This document shows, one piece after another, positions 5,701-14,262 of a DNA stretch of 18,315 nt (positions within the stretch are counted from its first letter, which is position 1; every line of letters begins with the position of its first letter). This DNA comes from Galactobacter sp. (GTDB lineage: Bacteria > Actinomycetota > Actinomycetes > Actinomycetales > Micrococcaceae). Position numbers and translations under genes: made by a program. The notes beneath the pieces were generated by a model. That model did no database searches. It saw only the letters and a program-made list of their open reading frames with translations, and was not told the origin of the DNA. Location: NCBI RefSeq assembly GCF_022712295.1, contig NZ_JALAGT010000190.1, positions 1-18,315 of the forward strand, in the 5' to 3' direction.

Positions 5701-7284
5701 GTGAGCACCACCCGAGTAGTCGAGCAGGACGGCCCGCCGCCGTTCGACGTCGCCTACGCCGCGATCCACACGCGCGACACCCGGTTCGACGGGCGGTTCT
5801 ACACCACCGTGCTCTCCACCGGCATCTACTGCCGCCCGTCCTGCCCATCCAGGACCCCGAAGCCGAGCAACGTCGCCTTCGTGAAGACGGCCGCCAAGGC
5901 CCAGGCGGCCGGGTTCCGCCCATGTTTGAGGTGCTTTCCCGAGGCTCTGCCCGGCCCGGCCTCCTCTCCGGACATGGCAACGCTGGCCGGGCGCGCACTC
6001 GCCGCGATCGAGGCGGGCGCGCTGGACACTGGCTCCGTCGGCGACTTGTCTCGGCGGCTCGGGACCAGCACACGCACGCTGAACCGGACCTTGATCAGCG
6101 ACACGGGCGTGGGGGCCGTGCAACACGCGCGGACCCGGCGAGCCCGGACCGCCTTCCGGCTGCTGACCTCGACGGACCTCGAGATCTCCCAGATCGCGTT
6201 CGCCGCGGGTTTCGGCAGCATCCGGACCTTCAACGAGACCATCCAGCAGGTCTTCGGCCGGCCGCCCGGACGACTCCGAGTCGCCGCCCAGTCCTCGTCA
6301 CTGGCCACCGATCGCGTCCCGGCCCGTCTCAACCTCGCGCTGCAGGCACGGGGACCGATCGACGTGGATTCGCTGTTGGAGTTCTACGCTCCCCGCACGC
6401 TCGCGGGCGTGGACGCCGTCCAGGACTCGCTTTACGTCACCGCGGTGCGGCTCCGGCACGGAACCGGTGAACTCGCGTTCGGCGCAAATGACTCCCCCGA
6501 CACACTCCGAGTGTCCCTCGCCCTCGACGATGCCGCCGACCTGAACGAGGCCATATCCTTGGCCCGGCGCATGGCCGACCTCGACGCCGACAGCCCTGGC
6601 ATCGACGCGGCCCTGAGTTCGCTGCCCTGGCTGCGCGACGACGTCCCGGAGCATCCGGGGATCCGCCTACCCGGGGAACCGACACTGACCGAGTCCCTGC
6701 TGCGGGCCATCGTCACCCAGCAGGTCTCCGTCGCCTCCGGCCGAGCCCAGTTGCGCCGGTTGGTGGCCACCGTTCACGGCGCGCCTGACGCGCCGGCTGA
6801 GCCGGGCGCGCCCGAGGCGCCCGGTGAGCTGACCCGGCTGCCCGACGTCGGGCATTCGGGTTCCCTGCGCCCGTTCCCCACCGCCGCGCAGGCGCTTCAG
6901 CGCCTGCCGGAGTGGTTCCGCGGCCCAGCGACGCGACAGGAGACGCTGCGGCAGATCCTGGAACTCCTCAGCGCCGACGAACCCCACGCGCCCGTCGACG
7001 ACGCAGCCGCACGGGAAGCCACGCTGGACGAGGCCTCCCGGATCAAGGGCATAGGACCCTGGACCCTGGCCTACGCACGACTCCGCACGCTCGGCGACCC
7101 GGACGTGGACCTCTCCGGCGACGCCGCGCTGCTCTCGGTCGCTCGGTCACGTGGGTTGGCCGCCGACCGTGCCGACCTCATGCACCTCATGGAGGCAGCG
7201 CGTCCGTGGCGCTCCTACGCTGCACTGCATCTCTGGCGCACCCACTCCCACCCCACAGCAGACCAGAACGGAAGACGCCCATGA
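5701..7284 (+). CDS. alkA: Ada-AlkA fusion: methyl-sensing Ada N-domain, AraC HTH and DNA-3-methyladenine glycosylase
   Basis: 527 aa from GTG 5701. Residues 15-85 are the Ada metal-binding domain: C44, C48, C75 and C78 have the same spacing as E. coli Ada C38/C42/C69/C72, where C38 takes methyl from phosphotriesters. Residues ~100-200 are an AraC-type HTH (ISQIAFAAGFGSIRTFNETIQ, ending FGRPPGRLR). Residues ~210-320 are the AlkA N-domain, and ~325-520 the HhH-GPD glycosylase: ESLLRAIVTQQVSVASGRAQ, hairpin KGIGPWTLAY, catalytic Asp probably D474 in LSGDAALL. It excises alkylated bases and may activate its own operon after methylation. A Pro/Ala-rich insert lies at ~360-385. GGAGGG directly abuts the GTG, a poor spacing, but no other plausible in-frame start was found before the conserved domain. 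It overlaps ogt by ATGA. Confidence 0.88.
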   Translation: MSTTRVVEQDGPPPFDVAYAAIHTRDTRFDGRFYTTVLSTGIYCRPSCPSRTPKPSNVAFVKTAAKAQAAGFRPCLRCFPEALPGPASSPDMATLAGRALAAIEAGALDTGSVGDLSRRLGTSTRTLNRTLISDTGVGAVQHARTRRARTAFRLLTSTDLEISQIAFAAGFGSIRTFNETIQQVFGRPPGRLRVAAQSSSLATDRVPARLNLALQARGPIDVDSLLEFYAPRTLAGVDAVQDSLYVTAVRLRHGTGELAFGANDSPDTLRVSLALDDAADLNEAISLARRMADLDADSPGIDAALSSLPWLRDDVPEHPGIRLPGEPTLTESLLRAIVTQQVSVASGRAQLRRLVATVHGAPDAPAEPGAPEAPGELTRLPDVGHSGSLRPFPTAAQALQRLPEWFRGPATRQETLRQILELLSADEPHAPVDDAAAREATLDEASRIKGIGPWTLAYARLRTLGDPDVDLSGDAALLSVARSRGLAADRADLMHLMEAARPWRSYAALHLWRTHSHPTADQNGRRP

Positions 7285-7772
7285 AACATCTGCTCATCGA
7301 CTCCCCACTTGGTTCGCTCACCCTCGCCGCGACCGAATACGGACTCGCAGGCGTCTGGTTCGCGGAGCACCGCCACCCGCCCAAGCAGGGCATCCTCGGC
7401 GAGCGCGTGGAACCCGGCGACGATGCCGTCCTGGACGAGGCCGCCACCCAGCTGACCGACTACCTGGCCGGGAACCGCGTCGACTTCGATCTGCCTCTGG
7501 ATCCCTCCGGGACCGAGTTCCAGCGCGCCGTGTGGACGCGGCTGCGGGCGATCCTGCGCGGCCAAGTGACGACCTACGCCACCGTGGCCACCGACATCGG
7601 CCGCCCCCGAGCCAATCAGGCGGTGGGACAGGCGGTGGGACACAACCCGCTCAGCATCGTGGTGCCGTGCCACCGAGTGATCGGCACCGATGGATCCATC
7701 ACCGGGTATGCGGGCGGGCTGCCCGCCAAGGAATACCTGCTGGAGTTGGAGGGCTACCGCACCCGTCCGTGA
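7281..7772 (+). CDS. ogt: Methylated-DNA--[protein]-cysteine S-methyltransferase
   Basis: 163 aa, ATG at 7281 overlapping the alkA stop (ATGA), so translation is likely coupled. The protein transfers the methyl group from O6-methylguanine (or O4-methylthymine) to its own cysteine in a suicide reaction. The active-site motif IVVPCHRV has Cys130. The flanking conserved pieces are FQRAVWTRLRAI, TTYATVATDIGRP, ANQAVGQAVGHNP and GSITGYAGGLPAKEYLLELE, which cover the helix-turn-helix and active-site loop of the Ogt/MGMT family. The N-terminal ~75 residues match the variable Methyltransf_1N region. With the Ada-AlkA fusion upstream, the pair covers both base-excision and direct-reversal repair of alkylation damage. 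Length is normal for Ogt. Confidence 0.93.
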   Translation: MKHLLIDSPLGSLTLAATEYGLAGVWFAEHRHPPKQGILGERVEPGDDAVLDEAATQLTDYLAGNRVDFDLPLDPSGTEFQRAVWTRLRAILRGQVTTYATVATDIGRPRANQAVGQAVGHNPLSIVVPCHRVIGTDGSITGYAGGLPAKEYLLELEGYRTRP

Positions 7773-7932
7773 TCCTCGCAGTCGACGTTGTTCACCCCGG
7801 GACCGACGCCCCGCTGGCCTTCACCGCGGGTCATAGCGAGTAATTCGCACGCCCCGCATTGGATACCACCAGCGGCCGGCCCCGATACTTGACCGTGCTG
7901 GGGAGCATGAGTTGTCGATGAATGGAGTGGGT

Positions 7933-8919
7933 ATGGAGCAGCGGATTCTCGGCCGGAGCGGCCGCAACGTCTCGGTGATCGGCCTGGGCACATGGCAGCT
8001 GGGCGCCGATTGGGGCGACGTCAGCCAAGAGAATGCCTTCGCGGTGCTCGAGGAGGCCTACGGGTCCGGCGTTCGCTTCTTCGACACTGCGGACGCATAC
8101 GGTGATGGGTTGAGCGAAGCCACCATAGGCGCGTTCCTGAAGGCCCACGGCATCGAGGACGTGGTCGTCTCCACGAAGGCAGGACGGCGTGTGATGCCCC
8201 AGCGACCAGAGATCTATACCCTCGAGAATCTGCGTTCCTGGGTGGACCGCTCACGCACGAATCTGAGCGTGGACGCCCTGGACCTGGTCCAACTGCACTG
8301 CCCGCCCACCGAGGTCTACAGCAACGACGCCGTCTTCGACGCCTTGGACGTGCTCGTGGACGAGGGACGCATCCGTGCCTACGGCGTCAGCGTGGAGACC
8401 CGCGCCGAGGCACTCACCGCGATCGCCCGCCCCAACCTGGCCAGCGTGCAGTTGATCCTGAACATGTTGCGGCTCGGTCCGCTGGAGCGGGTTCTGCCTG
8501 CCGCGCGGGAGGCCGGGGTCGGGATCATCGCCCGTGTGCCGCTGGCGAGCGGCCTGCTCTCGGGGCGCTATGACGAGAACACGACCTTCGCGGCCAACGA
8601 TCACCGCACCTTCAACCGGGACGGGAGTGCCTTCGACGTCGGGGAGACGTTCTCCGGTGTCGATTTCGCCACCGGGCTCGAGGCCGTGCGACGTCTGGCA
8701 CCCCTGAAGCCGCAGAACGCCACGATGGCCCAGTTCGCGCTGCGGTGGATCATCGACCAGCTCGGGGTGAGCACCGTGATCCCCGGAGCGCGGACCCCGG
8801 AACAGGCCCGTGGCAATGCCGCTGCGGCGGACCTGGACCCGCTCACCGAGGAGACGCTCGAGGCAGTCAGGAGCGTCTACGACGACCTGATCGCCCCCGA
8901 GATAGGCGAGCGCTGGTGA
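7933..8919 (+). CDS. Aldo/keto reductase
   Basis: 328 aa from ATG 7933, placed by the family start MEQRILGRSGRNVSVIGLGTWQ and by GGAG 5 nt upstream; in-frame TTG 7912 and ATG 7918 are alternatives. It is a TIM-barrel NADPH-dependent oxidoreductase. The catalytic tetrad is visible as Asp and Tyr in FFDTADAYGDG, Lys in VVVSTKAGR and His in DLVQLHCPP. The C-terminal VSTVIPGARTPEQARGNAAA is the cofactor-binding loop and helix. It resembles the large bacterial AKR group (Tas/YhdN/IolS-like) of unknown natural substrate. It is preceded by a 160-bp gap after ogt with a TTGACC sequence at 7889-7894 but no convincing -10, and followed by terminator-like hairpins, so it is likely its own transcription unit. 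Confidence 0.88.
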   Translation: MEQRILGRSGRNVSVIGLGTWQLGADWGDVSQENAFAVLEEAYGSGVRFFDTADAYGDGLSEATIGAFLKAHGIEDVVVSTKAGRRVMPQRPEIYTLENLRSWVDRSRTNLSVDALDLVQLHCPPTEVYSNDAVFDALDVLVDEGRIRAYGVSVETRAEALTAIARPNLASVQLILNMLRLGPLERVLPAAREAGVGIIARVPLASGLLSGRYDENTTFAANDHRTFNRDGSAFDVGETFSGVDFATGLEAVRRLAPLKPQNATMAQFALRWIIDQLGVSTVIPGARTPEQARGNAAAADLDPLTEETLEAVRSVYDDLIAPEIGERW

Positions 8920-8976
8920 GCCGAGCGGCCTGAGCGCGTCAGCGCGGCCCGAGGGACCACACCCCCGGAAAAGCCT

Positions 8977-8995
8977 GGCAGGGACGAGACCTGCC
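8977..8995 (+). terminator. Terminator-like hairpin after the aldo/keto reductase gene
   Basis: GGCAGG (8977-8982) and CCTGCC (8990-8995) form a perfect 6-bp GC stem with a 7-nt loop, without a U-run. A weaker structure, CTGA-GCGCG-TCAG, lies just after the stop codon near 8930-8942. Either could end transcription before pta. Confidence 0.35.
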
Positions 8996-9051
8996 TGAGC
9001 AGAGACAACTCCCACTTTCGGCAACACCCGTCCCCCGATGGTGAGACCATA

Positions 9052-9069
9052 GAGGTGAACCACCACCTC
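9052..9069 (+). promoter_or_regulatory. Small hairpin directly before the pta ribosome-binding site
   Basis: GAGGTG (9052-9057) and CACCTC (9064-9069) pair perfectly around a 6-nt loop. AGGGAG at 9071-9076, 7 nt from the pta ATG, follows at once. The left arm itself is Shine-Dalgarno-like. The hairpin could tune initiation, or be fortuitous. Confidence 0.25.
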
Positions 9070-9082
9070 GAGGGAGAGACCT

Positions 9083-11167
9083 ATGGCCCACGGGCTCTAC
9101 GTCAGCGCCACCAGCGCACAATCCGGCAAGTCGTTGATCGTCTTGGGCTTGAGCGACCTGCTGCACCGGCACACCAACTCGATCGGCTTCTTCCGACCGA
9201 TATCGGACACCGCTCCCGGGGACACCGACCCCATGGTGGCGTTCATGCGGGAGCACTTCGAGCTCCCCGATGAGGCCGTCGGCGTCGGCCTATCGCGTGT
9301 GGAGGCCCGCGAGCTGATCGCGGCCCGGAACACGGAGGAGCTCTACTCCCGCGCGCTGGACGCCTACTCGGAGATCGCCAAGCACGTTGACGTGGTCATC
9401 GTGGAGGGCACCGACCTCTCCGGCCACGACCTCACCACCGAGTTCGAGCTCAACGCCCGCCTGGCCAACCACCTGGGCTGCCACCTGATCGGCGTGGTCT
9501 CCGCGGCCGGGCTGGACGTGGCGCAGTCCGTCGAGGCCGTGGACGTGGCCCGGGACAGCTATTACGAGCAGCGCGTCTCCTTGCTCTCCATGATCGTCAA
9601 CCGCGCCGATCCGGAAACCATCGACGAGTTGCGCAGCGAGATCCACCCCGGCCGCCATCACCGCAAGGTCTACGTCATCCCGGAGACACCAGAGGTGCTC
9701 TCCCCCACCATCGGCGAGGTCATGGACACCGTGGGCGCCCGCCTGGTCACGGGCGACCCATCACGGGACCGGGACATCCGCCACATCATGATCGCCGCCA
9801 TGAACGTGGGCTACCTGCTGGAACGCTACGAGGGCGACGACTCCCTGCTGGTCACCCCCGCGGACCGCACCGACGTGCTCACCGCCGCCGTCGCGGCCTC
9901 CCGCACGCCAGGCTTCCCGTCCACGGCCGGCGTGCTCGTCACGGGTCCGCGACCTGTGGAGGCCTCGGTGCTCCCGGTGCTGGCGGAGGCACCCTTCCCC
10001 GTCTACTCCTGCGAGCAGGGCACCTTCGACACCACCACCGCCGTGGCAGCCGTGCGCGGCAGCATCACCGCGGGCATCCCCCGCAAGACCGCAGCCGCGC
10101 TGGGCGCCATGGCCAAGGCCGTGGACGAATCCGAGCTGTTGGCCCGCCTGCAGCTGCCCTCCCCCGACCTGATGACCCCGGTCCGCTTCCTGCATCAGCT
10201 CGTGGAGCGCGCCCGCAGCGACCGCCGTCGCGTGGTGCTGCCGGAGGGCGAGGACCTGCGCGTCCTGCGCGCGGCGGAGATCATCGCCCGCCGCGACATC
10301 TGTGACGTCATCGTGCTCGGCGGAACCAAGGTCTCCGACCTGGCCCGTGAGAACGGCGTGGACCTCTCCGGCGTCCAGCTGGTTGACCCCGACACCGACC
10401 CGCGCACCGAGGCCTTCGCCACCGAATACGCCAAGCTGCGCGCCCACAAGGGCATCACCCTGGAGCAGGCCCGGGAGCGCATGACCTCGCGTTCCTACTG
10501 GGGCACCATGATGGTGCACCTGGGCCACGCGGACGGCATGGTCTCCGGCGCCGCCCACACCACGGCGGACACCATCCGCCCGTCGCTGGAGTTCGTCAAG
10601 ACCCGCCCCGGCGTCAAGCTGGTCTCCTCCGTCTTCCTGATGTGCCTGCCGGACAGAGTGTTGGTCTATGGCGACTGCGCCGTGAACCCCAACCCCGACG
10701 CCGCAGGCCTCGCGGACATCGCGCTGGCGTCGGCCGCCACCGCCCGCCAGTTCGGTGTGGACCCCAAGGTCGCCATGCTCTCCTACTCCACCGGCACCTC
10801 CGGCGCCGGCGCGGACGTGGACTCGGTCCGGGAGGCCACCGCCCTCGTCCAGAGCACCTCCCCCGACTTCCCGGTGGAGGGCCCCATCCAGTACGACGCC
10901 GCCGTGGACTCCTTCATCGCGGCCTCCAAACTCCCGGAATCCGACGTGGCCGGTCACGCGACCGTCTTCGTCTTCCCCGACCTGAACACCGGTAACAACA
11001 CCTACAAGGCGGTGCAGCAGTCCGCCGGCGCCGTGGCCGTGGGCCCCGTGCTGCAGGGCCTCAACAAGGCCGTCAACGACCTCTCCCGCGGCTGCACGGT
11101 CGCGGACATCGTCAACACGGTCGCCATCACCGCCATCCAGGCCCAGTCCCTGTCCCCCTCGGCCTGA
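9083..11167 (+). CDS. pta: Phosphate acetyltransferase (long, DRTGG-type)
   Basis: 694 aa, ATG 9083 with AGGGAG 7 nt upstream. It interconverts acetyl-CoA plus phosphate with acetyl phosphate plus CoA in the cytoplasm. Residues 1 to ~210 are a dethiobiotin-synthetase-like P-loop domain (SATSAQSGKSLIVLGLSDLL at 8-27, VVIVEGTDLSG). Residues ~215-325 are the DRTGG regulatory domain. From ~365 to the end is the catalytic PTA/PTB domain: RRVVLPEGEDLRVLRAAEI, SYWGTMMVHLGHADGMVSGA, VKLVSSVFLMC, AMLSYSTGTSG and FVFPDLNTGNNTYKAVQ. This three-domain length matches enterobacterial and actinobacterial Pta enzymes, in which the N-terminal part allows allosteric control. It is followed by ackA on the same strand after a 161-bp gap with an inverted repeat. 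Confidence 0.96.
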   Translation: MAHGLYVSATSAQSGKSLIVLGLSDLLHRHTNSIGFFRPISDTAPGDTDPMVAFMREHFELPDEAVGVGLSRVEARELIAARNTEELYSRALDAYSEIAKHVDVVIVEGTDLSGHDLTTEFELNARLANHLGCHLIGVVSAAGLDVAQSVEAVDVARDSYYEQRVSLLSMIVNRADPETIDELRSEIHPGRHHRKVYVIPETPEVLSPTIGEVMDTVGARLVTGDPSRDRDIRHIMIAAMNVGYLLERYEGDDSLLVTPADRTDVLTAAVAASRTPGFPSTAGVLVTGPRPVEASVLPVLAEAPFPVYSCEQGTFDTTTAVAAVRGSITAGIPRKTAAALGAMAKAVDESELLARLQLPSPDLMTPVRFLHQLVERARSDRRRVVLPEGEDLRVLRAAEIIARRDICDVIVLGGTKVSDLARENGVDLSGVQLVDPDTDPRTEAFATEYAKLRAHKGITLEQARERMTSRSYWGTMMVHLGHADGMVSGAAHTTADTIRPSLEFVKTRPGVKLVSSVFLMCLPDRVLVYGDCAVNPNPDAAGLADIALASAATARQFGVDPKVAMLSYSTGTSGAGADVDSVREATALVQSTSPDFPVEGPIQYDAAVDSFIAASKLPESDVAGHATVFVFPDLNTGNNTYKAVQQSAGAVAVGPVLQGLNKAVNDLSRGCTVADIVNTVAITAIQAQSLSPSA

Positions 11168-11175
11168 GCCATCTC

Positions 11176-11290
11176 ATGCCCGACGTCCGTTCTCACCTCC
11201 CGCACCCAGCCCACCTTGGCGGCCCCGGCCGCGGGCCGGCGGCCCACATGCCGCAGGTACGGCGGGAGCCGGGCACGAGACGTCGGGCAT
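11176..11290. repeat. 115-nt nested inverted repeat between pta and ackA
   Basis: ATGCCCGACGTC (11176-11187) is the exact reverse complement of GACGTCGGGCAT (11279-11290). Nested inside are CTCCCGC (11197-11203) with GCGGGAG (11262-11268), and the hairpin CCGGCC-GCG-GGCCGG (11225-11239). It starts 8 bp after the pta stop and ends 38 bp before ackA. It could be a processing or attenuation structure separating the two cistrons, or a small palindromic repeat element. No T-run follows. Confidence 0.6.
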
Positions 11291-11328
11291 TCTGAGATCC
11301 CCACCACGCACCCACCCGAAAGCACCCC

Positions 11329-12462
11329 ATGCGCGTCCTCGTCATCAACTCCGGCTCCTCCTCCCTGAAGTACCAGGTCAGGGACACCGAGACCGATGCC
11401 CTGCTCCTCTCCGGCCACGTGGAGGGCATCGGCACCGGCGACATTCCCGACCACGGTGTGGCCCTGGACGTGGTCGAGGAACACCTCACCCGGGACCTCG
11501 GCGAGGACCCGCAACTGGACGCAGCCGGACACCGCATCGTCCACGGCGGCGAGCGGTTCTCCGAGCCCGTGCTCATCGACTACGAGATCACCCGCGCCAT
11601 CGAACGCCTGGCGCCACTGGCACCCCTGCACAACCCGGCTCACGCGCTCGGGATCCGCGCCATCATGGCCAAGTGGCCATCCCTGCCTCAGGTTGCCGTG
11701 TTCGACACCGCGTTCCACCGCTCCATGCCGGAATACGCCTGGCGCTACGCCGTGCCCAACGAGCTCTACACCGTGCACGGCGTGCGCAAGTACGGCTTCC
11801 ACGGAACGTCGGTGGGGTACGTGACCGGCAAGGCCGCTGAGCTGCTCGGTATCCATATGAGCCAGTTCGACGCTGTGGTGGCGCACCTCGGCGCCGGGGC
11901 CTCCATCACCGCGGTCAGGGGAGGCCGCAGCGTGGACACGTCCATGGGCTACACCCCACTGGCCGGGCTGGTCATGGGCACTCGGTCCGGGGACGTGGAC
12001 CCCTCCGTCCTGACCCAGCTCATGATTCGCGGTGAGTACACGGCCGAGGACCTGGACCGGATGCTCAACAAGGAGGCCGGCCTGCTGGGACTCACGGGAA
12101 CGGCCGACATGAAGGAGGTCGTGGACCGCGCAGCTGACGGGGACCACAACGCCGAACTGGCCTTGGCGGCCGCCGCGTACCGCGTGCAAAAGTACGTGGG
12201 GAGCTACCACGTGGCCGTCGGCGGAGCCAAGGCACTGATCTTCACGGCAGGCATCGGGGAGAACTCCTGGCAGTTCCGTGAGCGCGTCTGCGCCGGTTTG
12301 GGAGCGCTGGGCATTTCGCTTGACCGGATGAGCAACCTGGAACGCTCCAAGGAGGCACGGGTGATCTCTGCACCGGAGTCGGCGATCCCGGTGCTGGTGA
12401 TCCCGACGGACGAGGAAGCCGCCATCGCGCAACAGACCGCTGCGTTGGTGGGCGTCATGTGA
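11329..12462 (+). CDS. ackA: Acetate kinase
   Basis: 377 aa, ATG 11329. It converts acetyl phosphate plus ADP to acetate plus ATP, completing the Pta-AckA overflow and acetate-assimilation pathway with the gene upstream. The ASKHA-fold signatures are all present: VLVINSGSSSLKY near the N-terminus, GHRIVHGGERF with the substrate Arg, VFDTAFHRSMP with the catalytic Asp, KYGFHGTS, VVAHLGAGASI, SVDTSMGYTPLAGLVMGTRSGDVDP, and FTAGIGENS near the C-terminus. The signature HLGNGAS has Ala in place of Asn. At 377 aa it is slightly shorter than the usual ~400. The Shine-Dalgarno is weak (GAAAG, 5 nt upstream), so expression may depend on pta transcription and the structured gap between the genes. Confidence 0.96.
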   Translation: MRVLVINSGSSSLKYQVRDTETDALLLSGHVEGIGTGDIPDHGVALDVVEEHLTRDLGEDPQLDAAGHRIVHGGERFSEPVLIDYEITRAIERLAPLAPLHNPAHALGIRAIMAKWPSLPQVAVFDTAFHRSMPEYAWRYAVPNELYTVHGVRKYGFHGTSVGYVTGKAAELLGIHMSQFDAVVAHLGAGASITAVRGGRSVDTSMGYTPLAGLVMGTRSGDVDPSVLTQLMIRGEYTAEDLDRMLNKEAGLLGLTGTADMKEVVDRAADGDHNAELALAAAAYRVQKYVGSYHVAVGGAKALIFTAGIGENSWQFRERVCAGLGALGISLDRMSNLERSKEARVISAPESAIPVLVIPTDEEAAIAQQTAALVGVM

Positions 12463-12527
12463 ATCGGTGCCTTGGGCCAGGCCGCCCGTTAAGGTGATCG
12501 GGGCCAAATTGCGGCATGATGTACGTC

Positions 12528-14252
12528 ATGACCCACGCCGCATCCCCCGCAATTCCGGACGCCTCCGCAGACTCCCGGGGCGAACCCCTGCTCGAGGTCA
12601 AGGACCTGTCCATCACCTTCGAGACCCAGCACGGTTCCGTCGCAGCGGTCCAGGGTGCCTCACTGCGGCTCGAGGCAGGAAAGACCCTCGCCATCGTGGG
12701 CGAATCCGGTTCCGGTAAGTCCACCACGGCCATGGCCGTGATCGGCCTGCTGCCGGGCAACGGCTCCATCACCTCCGGGTCCATCAAGTTCGACGGCGCT
12801 GACCTCGCCACGTACTCCGACAAGCAGTATCAGGGCATCCGCGGCCGTCAGATCGGGCTGGTGCCCCAGGACCCCATGTCCAACCTGAACCCGGTCAAGC
12901 GCGTGGGCCAGCAGATCGAGGAGACCCTGCTGGTGAACAAGGCCGCCACCAAGGCGGACGTGGATGCCAAGGTGCTTGACGTCATGAAGCGGGCCGGGAT
13001 CCCGGACCCGGATTCCAAGGTGCGTTCCTACCCGCATGAACTCTCCGGAGGCTTGCGGCAGCGTGTGTTGATCGCCATCGGCCTGGCCTGCGCACCCCGC
13101 CTGCTGATCGCAGACGAGCCCACCTCCGCCCTGGACGTGACCGTGCAGCGAGTCATCCTGGACCAGATCGACGCCATGACCGCCGAGCTCGGTACCGCCG
13201 TCCTGCTGATCACCCACGACCTGGGGCTGGCAGCCGAACGAGCCTCGGACGTGGTCGTGATGCACCGCGGCAAGATCGTGGAGCAAGGGCCCGCCAAGCA
13301 GATCCTGGAGAACCCCCAGCACCCCTACACGCAGTCCCTGGTGAAGGCCGCGCCCTCCGTGGCGGCCGCACGCCTGGATCCCGGCGCCTACACGGCGCCC
13401 TTGGAGGATCGTGAGGAGCTGGCCGAGGATACCGCTGCGAGCGAGGACCTGAAGGACGCGCCCGAGAACCTCGTGGAGCTTCACGACCTCACCAAGGTCT
13501 ACCCCGTGCGGGGCAAGGGCGACTTCTATGCGGCCAAGAACGTCTCGCTGGACATCCCGCGTGGCTCCACCGTGGCCATCGTGGGTGAGTCAGGCTCGGG
13601 CAAGACCACCACGGCCCGGATGCTGTTGGGTCTGATCGAACCCACCTCTGGATCCATGAAGTTCGACGGCAAGGACCTCGCCAAGCTCACCAAGGCGGAC
13701 CGCAAGGACTTCCGCCGCCGTGTGCAGCCCGTGTTCCAGGACCCCTATTCCTCGCTGAACCCCATGTTCACTATTGGGCACATCATCCAGGAGCCCCTGG
13801 ACGCTTACAAGGTGGGTTCCCCGGCGTCCCGCCGTCAGCGCGTGCGCGACCTCATGGACCAGGTGGCACTGCCCCAGGCCATGCTGCGCCGCTACCCGGC
13901 GGAGCTCTCCGGAGGCCAGCGTCAGCGCGTGGCGATCGCCCGCGCCCTGGCCCTTGAGCCGGAACTGATCGTGTGCGACGAGCCCGTGTCCGCCCTGGAC
14001 GTGTTGGTCCAGGCCCAGATCCTGAAACTGCTCGGCGACCTGCAGGCCGAACGGGGACTGTCCTATCTGTTCATCTCCCACGACCTCGCGGTGGTCCGGC
14101 TGATCTCCGACTACGTGTGCGTCATGAAGAACGGTGAGCTGGTGGAGGCCGCCTCGAGCGAGGAGATCTTCACCAACCCGCGCCACCCCTACACGCGCAA
14201 GCTGCTGGCCTCGATCCCCGGCAACGAACTGGGCATCGACGACGTCGCCTGA
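12528..14252 (+). CDS. Double ABC ATPase of a peptide/nickel-type transporter (DppD-DppF fusion)
   Basis: 574 aa from ATG 12528; in-frame ATGs at 12516 and 12519 are alternatives and none has a proper Shine-Dalgarno. Two complete nucleotide-binding domains occur in tandem. The first has Walker A GESGSGKST (58-66), Q-loop PQDPMSNLNP, signature LSGGLRQRV (172-180), Walker B LLIADEPTSALD and LLITHDLGL. The second has Walker A GESGSGKTT (353-361), VFQDPYSSLNP, signature LSGGQRQRV (460-468), LIVCDEPVSALD and LFISHDLAVV. Each ends with the oligopeptide-transporter motif NPxHPYT. Such proteins power uptake of peptides, nickel or similar solutes as the cytoplasmic subunit of a four-domain importer. 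No permease or binding protein is next to it: ackA lies 65 bp upstream and a hairpin directly downstream. It may serve a distant transporter. Confidence 0.93.
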   Translation: MTHAASPAIPDASADSRGEPLLEVKDLSITFETQHGSVAAVQGASLRLEAGKTLAIVGESGSGKSTTAMAVIGLLPGNGSITSGSIKFDGADLATYSDKQYQGIRGRQIGLVPQDPMSNLNPVKRVGQQIEETLLVNKAATKADVDAKVLDVMKRAGIPDPDSKVRSYPHELSGGLRQRVLIAIGLACAPRLLIADEPTSALDVTVQRVILDQIDAMTAELGTAVLLITHDLGLAAERASDVVVMHRGKIVEQGPAKQILENPQHPYTQSLVKAAPSVAAARLDPGAYTAPLEDREELAEDTAASEDLKDAPENLVELHDLTKVYPVRGKGDFYAAKNVSLDIPRGSTVAIVGESGSGKTTTARMLLGLIEPTSGSMKFDGKDLAKLTKADRKDFRRRVQPVFQDPYSSLNPMFTIGHIIQEPLDAYKVGSPASRRQRVRDLMDQVALPQAMLRRYPAELSGGQRQRVAIARALALEPELIVCDEPVSALDVLVQAQILKLLGDLQAERGLSYLFISHDLAVVRLISDYVCVMKNGELVEAASSEEIFTNPRHPYTRKLLASIPGNELGIDDVA

Positions 14253-14262
14253 GCTCTTAAGG

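Noticed and set aside
9761..10957. 398-codon minus-strand open frame opposite pta
   Set aside because: Gly/His/Val-rich low-complexity translation typical of the antisense frame of GC-rich genes; pta motifs cover the plus strand throughout.
11002..12507. 501-codon minus-strand open frame opposite ackA
   Set aside because: The plus strand encodes all acetate kinase signatures; no domain is recognisable on the minus strand.
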